Origin: an uncultured Oscillospiraceae bacterium
Lineage (GTDB): Bacteria > Bacillota > Clostridia > Oscillospirales > Oscillospiraceae
Length of the DNA: 64,000 bases
NCBI GenBank assembly: GCA_947587485.1
Contig: CANPXZ010000002.1
Span: 1 to 64,000 of the forward strand
Direction: 5' to 3'
In this document: positions 52,507 to 60,997 of the stretch, piece by piece
Layout of the letters: each line of letters starts with the position of its first letter
Numbering within the stretch: the stretch's first letter is position 1
Made by a program: the position numbers and the translations under genes
The notes under the pieces: generated by a model
Told to the model about the DNA's origin: nothing
Database searches by the model: none
The model's input: only the letters and a program-made list of their open reading frames with translations

Positions 52507-53417
52507 GGATCGTTTTCATGGGAACGCCGGATTTCGCGGCCTGTTCCCTGCAAAAGCTCATAGACGAGGGCTTCGACGTGGCCGGCGTGTTCTGCCAGCC
52601 GGACCGGCCCCGGGACCGAGGCCACAAGCTGGTGCCATGCCCGGTGAAGCAGACGGCCCTGGACGCGGGATTGCCCGTGTATCAGCCGGAAAAGCTCCGG
52701 GACGGCGCGGCGCTGGCGATCCTGAAGGACCTGGCCCCGGACCTGATCGCGGTGGTGGCCTACGGCAAGCTGATCCCGGACGACATCCTGGCCTTGCCCA
52801 AATACGGCTGCGTCAACGTCCACGGCTCGCTGCTGCCCAAATACCGGGGCAGCGCCCCCATCCAGCGGGCGGTGCTGAGCGGCGATACCGTTACCGGCGT
52901 GACCACCATGTACCTGTCCTCCGGCATGGACGAGGGGGACATGATCTATACCGCCGAGACGCCTATCGGCGAGACGGAGACAAGCGGGGAGATCTTCGAC
53001 CGGCTGGCCCCCATGGGGGCGGAGCTTTTGGTGAAGACCATTCGGGACATCGAATCCGGTACGGCCCCCAGGACACCCCAGGACGGGAGCCTCGCCACCT
53101 ACGCGCCGCCGCTGAGCCGGGAGGAGTCGCCCATCGACTGGACGATGCCGGCCCGGATGGTCTGCAAGCACATCTACGGCATGCAGCCCTGGCCCTGTGC
53201 CACGGCGGAGCTGAAGGGCACGTCCTTCAAGGTGTTCCGGGCCCAGGCCGCCGGGAACACGGCCAAAGCCCCCGGTACGGTGCTGGCCGCCGGGAAGAGC
53301 GGCATCCAGGTAGCCTGCGGCGACGGCGAGAGCGTTCTCATCACCGAGTTGCAGGCCGCCGGCGGCAAGCGTATGGCGGCGGGGGCGTATCTGCTGGGCC
53401 ACCCCATGGAGGTCTGA
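52503..53417 (+). CDS. fmt: Methionyl-tRNA formyltransferase
   Basis: Formylates initiator Met-tRNA. 304 residues: MRIVFMGTPDFAACSL, CVNVHGSLLPKYRGSAPIQRAVL with catalytic Asn/His region, GMDEGDM, C-terminal OB-like domain from about 205. Longer in-frame upstream codons lie in def. Confidence 0.95.
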   Translation: MRIVFMGTPDFAACSLQKLIDEGFDVAGVFCQPDRPRDRGHKLVPCPVKQTALDAGLPVYQPEKLRDGAALAILKDLAPDLIAVVAYGKLIPDDILALPKYGCVNVHGSLLPKYRGSAPIQRAVLSGDTVTGVTTMYLSSGMDEGDMIYTAETPIGETETSGEIFDRLAPMGAELLVKTIRDIESGTAPRTPQDGSLATYAPPLSREESPIDWTMPARMVCKHIYGMQPWPCATAELKGTSFKVFRAQAAGNTAKAPGTVLAAGKSGIQVACGDGESVLITELQAAGGKRMAAGAYLLGHPMEV

Positions 53418-53419
53418 CC

Positions 53420-54667
53420 ATGCCGAGACAGGCGGCGCTGGAGGCGCTGGAGCGCTTCCGCCGGGACAGTGCCTGGAGCCGGCAGGTGATGGAGAGCGTT
53501 TCCGCCAAGCGTGGGCTGGACGGGCGGAACGCCGCCCTGGCCGCGCGGATGTTCTACGGGGTGCTGCAAAACCTGGCTCTGTGCGACCACTATATCGACG
53601 CCTATACGAGAGGCAGGCTGGAGCCAAAGGTCCGGGACATCCTGCGGCTGGGGGTCTATCAGTTGCTGTTCATGGACAGGATACCGCCCAGCGCGGCGGT
53701 GGACGAGGCGGTGCGCGCCTGTCGGAAGCTGGGCTATGCCCGGGCGTCGGGCCTGGTGAACGCGGTGCTGCGCCGCGTCGACCGGGAGAGGGACGCTCTG
53801 CCGCCCATACCGGGAGAGGGCACGGCCCAGTATCTGGCCGTTCGCTACAGCCACCCTCTGTGGCTGGCGGAGGAACTCATAAGCCTCCGGGGCTATGAGG
53901 GCGCGGAGGCGGTGCTGAGGTCGGACAACGCGGAGCCGCCGGTGTACGTGCAGGTGAATACCTGCCGGACCACGGAGGAGGAGCTTGCAAAGCTCCTGCC
54001 CCTTCGCCGTACAGAGGCGGGGCTGGTCCTGGACCGGGCCGGGGATATCGCCGGGACAGAGGCGTTCCAAAAGGGCCTTTTCTACGTGCAGGACCCGGCG
54101 GCCCACGGCGCGGTGGAGGCGGCGGAGCTTATGCCCGGGATGCGGGTGCTGGACGCCTGCGCCGCCCCCGGGGGCAAGAGCTTTGGCGCGGCCATCGCCA
54201 TGGGGAACGAGGGCTCGGTGACGGCCCGGGACATCCTCTCCAAAAAACTGGCCCTGGTGGCCCGGGGCGCGGAGCGGATGGGCCTTTCCTGTATCTCCTG
54301 TGTGCCGGGAGACGCCCGGGACATCGAGGTTGGGGACTATGACGCGGTGTTCGCGGACGTGCCATGCAGCGGCCTTGGGGTCATACGGAAAAAGCCGGAT
54401 ATCCGCTACCGGCCCAGACAGGAGCTGGAGGGGCTGCCGGAGCTGCAGGGGGAACTTCTGGAGGCCGTTGCCAGGGCGGTGAGGCCCGGCGGTCGGCTCA
54501 TCTACTCCACCTGTACCTGGCGCAAGGCGGAGAACGAGGGCGTTACGGAGGCGTTCCTCCGGTCTCATCCGGAATTCGGGAAGGTCACGGAAAGGACCTT
54601 TTGGCCGGACACGGACGGAACGGACGGATTTTATATATGTCGGATGGATCGGGCAAAAAAGATATAA
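53420..54667 (+). CDS. rsmB: 16S rRNA (cytosine-967-C5)-methyltransferase
   Basis: 415 residues. N-terminal NusB-like helical domain (1-130: AALEALERFRRDSAWS, RLGVYQLLFMDRIPPSAAVDEAV), then SAM-dependent domain with LDACAAPGGKSFGAA, FADVPCSGLGVIRKKPDIRY and YSTCTW carrying the two catalytic Cys. Begins 2 bases after fmt; its end overlaps rlmN by 31 bases, an unusually long overlap. Confidence 0.94.
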   Translation: MPRQAALEALERFRRDSAWSRQVMESVSAKRGLDGRNAALAARMFYGVLQNLALCDHYIDAYTRGRLEPKVRDILRLGVYQLLFMDRIPPSAAVDEAVRACRKLGYARASGLVNAVLRRVDRERDALPPIPGEGTAQYLAVRYSHPLWLAEELISLRGYEGAEAVLRSDNAEPPVYVQVNTCRTTEEELAKLLPLRRTEAGLVLDRAGDIAGTEAFQKGLFYVQDPAAHGAVEAAELMPGMRVLDACAAPGGKSFGAAIAMGNEGSVTARDILSKKLALVARGAERMGLSCISCVPGDARDIEVGDYDAVFADVPCSGLGVIRKKPDIRYRPRQELEGLPELQGELLEAVARAVRPGGRLIYSTCTWRKAENEGVTEAFLRSHPEFGKVTERTFWPDTDGTDGFYICRMDRAKKI

Positions 54668-55683
54668 AGTCCATGCTTCCCGCGGAGATCGCGGCGGACT
54701 TCAAGGCTCTGGGCCTGCCCGGCTACCGGGCGGGACAGGTGTTCCGCTGGCTGGGCAGGGGGGTGACCTCTTTCCAGGAGATGAGCGACCTTCCCAAGGC
54801 GCTGCGGCAAAAGCTGGAGGAGATGTACGTGCTCCCAAGCCTTCGGATGCTCCGGCGGCAGACGTCCCAGGCGGACGGGACGGAGAAATTTCTCTGGGAG
54901 CTGCCGGACGGGGAGAGCGTGGAGACGGTGCTCATGCGCTATAAGCATGGCAACTCCGTTTGCATCTCATCCCAGGTGGGGTGCCGGATGGGGTGCGTCT
55001 TCTGCGCCAGCACCATCGGCGGCAAGGTCCGGGACCTGACGGCCTCGGAGATGCTGGACGAGGTGCTCCGCACCGGCGTCGCGGCGGATGCGGAGATCTC
55101 CAACATCGTGCTCATGGGCATTGGGGAGCCGCTGGATAATTTTGACAATGTGATGCGCTTTCTCACGCTGGTGAACGAGCCCGAGGGGGCCGACATCGGC
55201 ATGCGCCACATATCCCTGTCCACCTGCGGTTTGGTGGAAGCGATTGACAAACTGGCCGGTCTTCATTTACAATTGACACTGTCCGTGTCGCTGCACGCGC
55301 CGGACGACGAGACACGTTCCCGGCTCATGCCGGTGAACGCGGTCTACGGCGTGGACCGGCTGTATGCCGCCTGCGAGCGGTATTTTCAGACCACCGGCCG
55401 GCGCATCTCCTTTGAGTACGCCATGGTCCGGGGCGTGAACGACACGCCCTATCACGCGCGGCTTCTTGCCAAGCGGCTCAAGGGCGCCGGGAGCCACGTG
55501 AATCTGATACGGCTCAACTACGTCCCGGAACGGGGACTGGAGCCTTCCAGTGAGGAGACGGTCCGCGCGTTTGCGCAGGAGCTGGCCGACGGAGGCGTCA
55601 CAGTCACGGTCCGGCGGCGGCTTGGGAGCGACATCGACGCGGCCTGCGGCCAGCTTCGCCGGGGCCGGATGAGGGGATCATGA
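54637..55683 (+). CDS. rlmN: 23S rRNA/tRNA adenine-C2 methyltransferase RlmN
   Basis: Radical-SAM enzyme of 348 residues: CRMGCVFCAS (CxxxCxxC cluster), VLMGIGEPLDNFDNV, LSVSLHAPDDETRSRLMPVN, and the C-terminal part with VTVRRRLGSDIDAACGQL including the methyl-carrying Cys. Modifies A2503 of 23S rRNA. The ATG at 54637 lies inside rsmB; a shorter alternative ATG at 54673 would cut conserved N-terminus. Overlaps the phosphatase gene as ATGA. Confidence 0.94.
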   Translation: MSDGSGKKDIKSMLPAEIAADFKALGLPGYRAGQVFRWLGRGVTSFQEMSDLPKALRQKLEEMYVLPSLRMLRRQTSQADGTEKFLWELPDGESVETVLMRYKHGNSVCISSQVGCRMGCVFCASTIGGKVRDLTASEMLDEVLRTGVAADAEISNIVLMGIGEPLDNFDNVMRFLTLVNEPEGADIGMRHISLSTCGLVEAIDKLAGLHLQLTLSVSLHAPDDETRSRLMPVNAVYGVDRLYAACERYFQTTGRRISFEYAMVRGVNDTPYHARLLAKRLKGAGSHVNLIRLNYVPERGLEPSSEETVRAFAQELADGGVTVTVRRRLGSDIDAACGQLRRGRMRGS

Positions 55684-56420
55684 ATTTCTATGGACTGAGC
55701 GACAAAGGCCGCTATCGGGCCGAGAATCAGGATTCTTTTGACATGGGCGCCGTCCGGGACGGGGTCCTGGCCGTGGTGTGCGACGGCATGGGCGGCGAGG
55801 TCCACGGTCTGCTGGCCAGCGACCTGGCGGCGGGGCGGTTTTTCGCCTTTGCCCGGGCCGCCCTGGAGGCATCGGACGGGGAGGACTCCGGCGACATCCT
55901 GTGCCAGGCCGTGGACGCGGCCAACCGGAAGGTATACCGTCTGGCAATGCAGGCGGAAGAATATGACGGCATGGGCACCACGCTGGTGGGGGGATACTGC
56001 CAGGGGGACACCGCGTTTTTCGTCAATGTGGGCGACAGCCGGGCCTACCGCATCGCCAAGGACGGCATCGTGCAGATCACCAAGGACCACTCGGTGGTCC
56101 AGGAGATGATCGACCGGGGCGAGATCACCCGGGCCCAGAGCCGGCACCATCCCAGCCGGAAGTATATCACCCGGGCCGTCGGAAGCGACCGGTTCGTGAA
56201 AAGCGACGTGTTTTCAGTGCCCATCCGGGAGGGGGACCGGTTCCTCCTGTGCTCGGACGGGCTGACAAAAGCGCTGGAGGATGCAGAGCTCCACCGCGTG
56301 CTCCTGGCGGAGGACGACGCCGAGTCGGCCTGCCAGGTGCTGATCCGGGAGGCCATCGAGAATGACGCCCGTGACAATGTGACTGCAATCGTGATCTATC
56401 CGAAGAAAGGCGGCGCCTAA
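55680..56420 (+). CDS. prpC: PP2C-type Ser/Thr protein phosphatase (Stp/PrpC)
   Basis: 246 residues: SDKGRYRAENQDSF, VCDGMGGEVHG, FFVNVGDSRAYRI, LLCSDGLTKAL, DNVTAIVI with all metal Asp residues. Reverses phosphorylation by the kinase encoded one base downstream. Pair controls wall metabolism and dormancy exit in Firmicutes. Confidence 0.95.
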   Translation: MNFYGLSDKGRYRAENQDSFDMGAVRDGVLAVVCDGMGGEVHGLLASDLAAGRFFAFARAALEASDGEDSGDILCQAVDAANRKVYRLAMQAEEYDGMGTTLVGGYCQGDTAFFVNVGDSRAYRIAKDGIVQITKDHSVVQEMIDRGEITRAQSRHHPSRKYITRAVGSDRFVKSDVFSVPIREGDRFLLCSDGLTKALEDAELHRVLLAEDDAESACQVLIREAIENDARDNVTAIVIYPKKGGA

Positions 56421-56421
56421 C

Positions 56422-58269
56422 ATGGAAAACAAAGTCAACTGGCGTCTTGGCAAGCTGCTGGATGACCGGTACAGGATCGAATCCGTACTGGGCATCGGCG
56501 GCATGGCGGTGGTGTATAAGGCCTATGACCAGCAGCAGCAGCGCGACGTGGCCGTCAAGGTCCTGCGGGACGACGTGGCCATGGACGCGGAGAGCCGCAG
56601 GCAGTTCCGCAAGGAATACCAGGCGGTGGGCATGCTCAGCCATCCCAACATCCGCGCGGTCTACGATGTGGTGGCCTCCGGCGATACGGAGTATATCGTC
56701 ATGGAGTATGTGGACGGCGTCAACCTGAAGCAGTACATGCGCAAAAAGGTGGTCCTGCCCTGGCAGGAGGTGCTGCGCCTGTCCACCCAGGTGGTGCGGG
56801 CCCTGTGCCATGCTCACAGCCGGGGCATCATCCACATGGATATCAAGCCCCAGAACATCATGATCCTGCCGGACGGCACGGTGAAGATCGCCGACTTTGG
56901 CATCGCCCAGATCGAGGAAGCCGTCGCGCCCGGACAGACCTCCGACGAGGCGGTGGGCAGCGTTCACTATATCTCTCCCGAACAGGCCCACGGCGAGGCG
57001 GTGGACGCCCGCTCCGACATCTATTCCCTGGGCGTCGTCATGTATGAGATGCTCACCGGCAAGCTCCCCTTTGCCGGGGACACGGTGGAGCAGGTGGCGA
57101 TCCAGCAGTATACCCTCATTCCCGACGCTCCCAGCCAGTTCAACCCCAAGATCCCGGCGGAGCTGGAGGATATCACCCTCCATGCCATGGAGCCGGACCC
57201 GGACGAGCGCTATCCCAGCGCGGATGAGATGCTGGCAGACCTGGAGGATTTCGGGCGGAGCAGCACGGCCGATCCCCCCGTTTCCATACCCGGCGACGGG
57301 CAGGAGCCGGCCTCTTTGGACGACGGTGAAAAGACCGGCGCGCCTGTGCGCATCGTGCACGACGAGGTGCATGTGATCCGCAAAAACGTCCCCCGGATCA
57401 GCCGGGCGGGAGAGCTCTCCAAGGAGGGCTATGCCCGGCGGCGGGCCCGCGCCAACAGCGTCAGCACCCTGCTGGGCTTCGCGTTGGTGGCGGTCTTCGC
57501 GCTGGCCCTGTTCATATTCGTGTGGCGGTATTGGCTGGCGGACATCTTCTCCGACACCGTGCGGGTGATCGTGCCGACCTTTGTGGGGGACAATATCGAC
57601 AGCGTCAACGCCAACGCGGAGCTGAACGAGACATATGATATCAAGATCGTCTACAAGGCGGACCCCACCTATGACAAGGGCATCATCATGGAGCAGGACC
57701 CGCCCGCCGGGTCCAACCGGATGATGGTGTCCGACGGCATCGACCTGACGCTGACGGTCAGCTCCGGCATCCAGATGGAGACCATGCCCCTGGATCTGGT
57801 CAACAAGCCCTTTACGGAGGCCCAGGTCCAGCTCACGTCCATGGGGATGAACGTGATCATCACCCGCCAGCAGTCCGGCACCATTACGGAGAACTATGTC
57901 ATCACCTCCGATCCCGCCCCCGGCGAGTCGGTGGTCAGCGGCAGCACCGTCACGCTATACGTCAGCGCCGGCCCGGAGGTGACGTACACGACCGTGCCCA
58001 ACCTGGTGGGCATGACGAAGTCTGCGGCTCTGCTGGCCCTGCAGCGGGAGGGGCTGATCTGCACGGAGGATCAGATCACCTACGCCAGCTCCAACAAACC
58101 GGCCGGCGAGGTCCTCTGGCAGAACTATGAGGCCAATTCGCAGATCATCAGCGGCACCCAGGTCTATCTGACCATCAGCAGCGGTCCGGCGGACGGCGGG
58201 GCTGCGGCCGCGGCGACGGAAAGCGCGCCTCCCGCGACGGAAGAGGAAGCGCCGCCAGCGGCGGAGTGA
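56422..58269 (+). CDS. prkC: PASTA-domain Ser/Thr protein kinase (PrkC/Stk)
   Basis: 615 residues. Cytoplasmic kinase (16-275): GIGGMAVVYKAYD, K46 in VAVKVL, catalytic loop HMDIKPQN (138-145), DFG (158-160), activation loop ending GSVHYISPEQ. One membrane helix (about 348-372), then three PASTA domains outside (about 383-595) that in the family sense muropeptides or lipid II, and an Ala/Pro/Glu tail. Odd: the usual HRD is HMD, so the Arg that links activation-loop phosphate to the catalytic Asp is replaced by Met (non-RD kinase). All other catalytic residues are kept. Operon with prpC and rsgA. Confidence 0.95.
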   Translation: MENKVNWRLGKLLDDRYRIESVLGIGGMAVVYKAYDQQQQRDVAVKVLRDDVAMDAESRRQFRKEYQAVGMLSHPNIRAVYDVVASGDTEYIVMEYVDGVNLKQYMRKKVVLPWQEVLRLSTQVVRALCHAHSRGIIHMDIKPQNIMILPDGTVKIADFGIAQIEEAVAPGQTSDEAVGSVHYISPEQAHGEAVDARSDIYSLGVVMYEMLTGKLPFAGDTVEQVAIQQYTLIPDAPSQFNPKIPAELEDITLHAMEPDPDERYPSADEMLADLEDFGRSSTADPPVSIPGDGQEPASLDDGEKTGAPVRIVHDEVHVIRKNVPRISRAGELSKEGYARRRARANSVSTLLGFALVAVFALALFIFVWRYWLADIFSDTVRVIVPTFVGDNIDSVNANAELNETYDIKIVYKADPTYDKGIIMEQDPPAGSNRMMVSDGIDLTLTVSSGIQMETMPLDLVNKPFTEAQVQLTSMGMNVIITRQQSGTITENYVITSDPAPGESVVSGSTVTLYVSAGPEVTYTTVPNLVGMTKSAALLALQREGLICTEDQITYASSNKPAGEVLWQNYEANSQIISGTQVYLTISSGPADGGAAAAATESAPPATEEEAPPAAE

Positions 58270-58294
58270 CGATCTGACGTTGGAAGGCGTGATC

Positions 58295-59164
58295 ATGCGG
58301 GCGCTGAGCGGATTTTACACGGTCCGCGCAGACGCCGGCTTCATCGAATGCCGGGCCCGGGGCCGCTTCCGGCGGGACGGACTGACGCCGCTGGTGGGGG
58401 ACCGGGTCCGGATCACCCAAAACCCGGACGGCTCCGGCGCCGTCGATGAGATCCTGCCCCGGAAAAACGCGTTCGGCCGCCCGGCCGTCGCCAACGTGGA
58501 CTATCTGGTGATGCTCCTGTCGGCGGCCCTGCCGGTGACGGACCCGTACCTGGCGGACCGGATCACGGTCCGGTGCGAGAAAAACCGCTGCGGCGTGCTG
58601 CTGGTGATCAATAAGTGCGACCTGGACCCGGGCGAGACGCTGCGGCGGATCTATGAGAGCACCGGCTACGGCGTCTTTCCCGTCAGCGCCGTGACAGGCG
58701 AGGGCGTGAGCGAACTGCGGGCCGCCATAGAGGGGAAGGTCTGCTGCTTCACCGGCAACTCCGGCGTGGGCAAGAGCACCCTCATCAACGCCCTTGCGCC
58801 GGGGATGGCCATCCCTACCGGCGAGGTAAGCCAAAAGCTTGGCCGGGGCCGGCACACCACCCGGCATGTGGAGCTTTTTGACATCGGCTCCGGCACGCTG
58901 CTGGGAGATACGCCGGGCTTCGCCTCCTTTGGGGACGAGACGGAGATACCGATCCTGCCGGAGGAGCTGGCCGGGCTGTTTCCGGAATTCGCGCCCTATG
59001 CGGGACGCTGCCGGTTCGACGACTGCACCCACCGGGCCGAGCCGGGCTGTGCCCTGCGGGCTGCTGCGGAGCAGGGCCTGATCCACCCCAGCCGGTACGG
59101 CTCCTATCTGCGGCTTTACGAGGAGGCATCCAAACTCAAGCGCTGGGAGATCGAAACGACATAG
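58295..59164 (+). CDS. rsgA: Ribosome small-subunit GTPase RsgA
   Basis: 289 residues. OB domain (RGRFRRDGLTPLVGDRV), circularly permuted GTPase motifs (INKCDLD = G4, SAVTGEGV = G5, GNSGVGKSTLIN = G1, DTPGF = G3) and zinc motif CRFDDCTHRAEPGC. Checks 30S maturation. ATG 58295 has GGAAGG 7 bases upstream; a TTG at 58280 is less supported. Confidence 0.94.
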   Translation: MRALSGFYTVRADAGFIECRARGRFRRDGLTPLVGDRVRITQNPDGSGAVDEILPRKNAFGRPAVANVDYLVMLLSAALPVTDPYLADRITVRCEKNRCGVLLVINKCDLDPGETLRRIYESTGYGVFPVSAVTGEGVSELRAAIEGKVCCFTGNSGVGKSTLINALAPGMAIPTGEVSQKLGRGRHTTRHVELFDIGSGTLLGDTPGFASFGDETEIPILPEELAGLFPEFAPYAGRCRFDDCTHRAEPGCALRAAAEQGLIHPSRYGSYLRLYEEASKLKRWEIETT

Positions 59165-59168
59165 CACA

Positions 59169-59210
59169 TAAATCGCCTCTCATCCATACAATGGGTGGGA
59201 GGCGGTTTTT
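59169..59210 (+). terminator. Terminator overlapping the ribosome site and a CATACAAT block of the next gene
   Basis: About 18 paired positions (three G-U) between AAATCGCCTCTCATCCAT and ATGGGTGGGAGGCGGTTT with loop ACA; T5 then abuts the ATG. GGGAGGCGG in the right arm is the Shine-Dalgarno. CATACAAT (59185-59192) spans the loop. Clearly related to 41400-41450: shared GCCTC, CATACAATGG, GGGAGG and TTTTTATGC. Confidence 0.85.
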
Positions 59211-59363
59211 ATGCGGAGAAACGGACACGGCCGGGCCTGCGGATACGCCGCAGTGTGCGTGGGCACGGTGATACTGCTGGCGCTGGTGCTGCCGGCCTGG
59301 TTCTGGTGGCTGGTGTGCGGGGCGCTGCTGATCTGCGGGGGCGTGTGGCTGCTGCGGTGCTGA
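59211..59363 (+). CDS. 50-residue membrane protein, unknown
   Basis: Short frame starting directly at the end of the terminator T run, with Shine-Dalgarno in the hairpin arm. Product: basic start MRRNGHGRACGY, then two hydrophobic stretches (about 13-28 and 30-48) around a PAWFWW turn, four internal Cys plus a final Cys. The codon choice is like that of its neighbours (CTG, GTG, GCG). It is followed by the SipL-like gene, so a spore-envelope role is possible but unproven. Confidence 0.6.
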   Translation: MRRNGHGRACGYAAVCVGTVILLALVLPAWFWWLVCGALLICGGVWLLRC

Positions 59364-59370
59364 GGCTGTC

Positions 59371-59397
59371 ATATCCGCCCGCAGGCGGGCATATCCT
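59371..59397 (+). promoter_or_regulatory. Candidate sigma-E-type promoter of the SipL-like gene
   Basis: ATA (59371-59373), 16 bases, CATATCCT (59390-59397), the same geometry as before pdaB; AAGGAG lies at 59415-59420. The two boxes are part of a direct repeat CATATCC around the palindrome GCCCGC-AG-GCGGGC, so chance structure must be considered. Confidence 0.5.
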
Positions 59398-59430
59398 TGC
59401 CTAGAAAATCATGCAAGGAGCGATAGCATC

Positions 59431-60933
59431 ATGGACACGTCCCTGAAAAAGGATAACTATGAGCATCTGGCCCCGGTATGGAGCGGAAGCGTCAGCCGGG
59501 ACTTCACGGCGGAGAGCATCGTGCCGGACGCCATGCCGGACGTGGCGTCCGTCATCGACGCGGACGGCGTTATCACGCTGCGCAGCAAGGAGACGGAGGC
59601 GGGGGCGGTGACGCTGGCCGCCACAGTGAACGTCTCGGTGACCTATGCGCCGGAGACCGGCGGCGGGATGCAGGGCGTCGCCGTGACGGTGCCGGTGGAG
59701 CTTCGGATGGACGCGCCCGGTGCGGACCAGGACTGCCAGACCGTGGCCAGGCTCCGGGTCCGGTCCGTCGACGCAAAAATGGTCAATTCCCGGAAGCTGT
59801 CCGTCCGGGCGGAGGTGGAATGCGAGGCGACGGCCTATCAAAAGCGGGACCTGGAGATCGCCTCCGGCCTGGCGGAGGAGAGCGCCGCCATCCATATCCT
59901 GACAAAGACCGCGCCCATGGCGGCGGTGGCGGACGTGCGGGAGAAGACCTTCGTGGTGACGGACGAGTACGCGCTGCCGGCGGGCTGCGCGGGCGTGGAC
60001 CGCATCCTCATGCAGCGGGTGGACGTCCACCAGGAGGACGTGAAGTATGTCAGCGGCAAGGTGGTGTTCCGGGGCCGCGTCCGGGCGGCGCTGCTGCTGG
60101 GAGGACCCGACGGGCGCGTCTGGTCCGGCCGCTATGAGACGGAATATTCCCAGATCATGGAAGTTGCCGTGGACGCCGCCGACGTGACGGCCAGTATCGC
60201 GATGATGTTCACGGGCGTCTATTTCGATCTGCCGGAGCGGCAGGACGCCGACGGAAAGATCGGCGTGGAGCTGCACCTGGCGGCGCAGGCGGTGTGCCGG
60301 CAAAACCGGGAGATCACCTATATCAGCGACCTGTACAGCAACCGGACGGTCCTTCTGGGCCGGGGGGAGGAGCTCTGTATGGCCAGCGCGGCCCAGCCGG
60401 TGTCCATGCGCCAGACCGTGACGGGCAGCGCGGAGCTGATGGGCGGCACAGGGGAAGTGCTGGCGGTCTGCGCCGCAGTTGGCGGCGTCACGACAGAAGC
60501 GGAGACCGTAAAGACCACGGTGAATGTCCGGGCGGTGCTGCAGCAGGAGAACGGCGGCTTCGCCACGGCCCGCTGCCGGCTGACGGCGGAGTTCACCACG
60601 GATATCCCAGCCGGGACGACGCTGCAAAACGTGGCCGTCACGGCGGCGGACGTCTACTGCGGGGTCGCGGCGGGAGCCCTGGACGTGCGGGTGGTGCTGC
60701 AGATGGAGGCCATGGCCGTCACGGAGCGGACCGTCACCGCCATCGGCGCCATCCAGGAGGACCAGGAGGCCTGGGCCGCCGCGCAAAATTCCGCAATTAT
60801 ATTTTTTGAAATTGTGGAGCCGGGAGCGGATATGTGGGCCGTTGCCAAAAAGTACCACTCCACCGTGGAGGCGATCGCCGCCGCCAACGGAGAGGAGCAG
60901 TCCGGGCTTCTTTTAATTCCCAAGGCCAAATAG
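59431..60933 (+). CDS. SipL-like spore coat morphogenesis protein (DUF3794 plus LysM)
   Basis: 500 residues. Repeated DUF3794 beta domains (about 30-130, 180-280, 315-420), e.g. SVDAKMVNSRKLSVRAEVECEA, which recurs as SGKVVFRGRVRAALLL. The C-terminal 45 residues form a LysM-type domain (PGADMWAVAKKYHSTVEAIAAANG...LLIPKAK). This layout is that of Clostridioides difficile SipL, which binds SpoIVA through its LysM part and is required for coat assembly. Length fits. Expected to be made in the mother cell; the sigma-E-like promoter agrees. Confidence 0.85.
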   Translation: MDTSLKKDNYEHLAPVWSGSVSRDFTAESIVPDAMPDVASVIDADGVITLRSKETEAGAVTLAATVNVSVTYAPETGGGMQGVAVTVPVELRMDAPGADQDCQTVARLRVRSVDAKMVNSRKLSVRAEVECEATAYQKRDLEIASGLAEESAAIHILTKTAPMAAVADVREKTFVVTDEYALPAGCAGVDRILMQRVDVHQEDVKYVSGKVVFRGRVRAALLLGGPDGRVWSGRYETEYSQIMEVAVDAADVTASIAMMFTGVYFDLPERQDADGKIGVELHLAAQAVCRQNREITYISDLYSNRTVLLGRGEELCMASAAQPVSMRQTVTGSAELMGGTGEVLAVCAAVGGVTTEAETVKTTVNVRAVLQQENGGFATARCRLTAEFTTDIPAGTTLQNVAVTAADVYCGVAAGALDVRVVLQMEAMAVTERTVTAIGAIQEDQEAWAAAQNSAIIFFEIVEPGADMWAVAKKYHSTVEAIAAANGEEQSGLLLIPKAK

Positions 60934-60962
60934 TTGATATTGGAAAAACTTTGTGCTAAAAT
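60934..60962 (+). promoter_or_regulatory. Sigma-A promoter of yebC
   Basis: TTGATA (60934-60939), 17-bp spacer, TAAAAT (60957-60962), starting directly after the sipL-like stop codon. ribosome site AGGGGG precedes the gene. Confidence 0.78.
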
Positions 60963-60997
60963 AACCTGTAACGTAACGATACAGGGGGATAACTACC

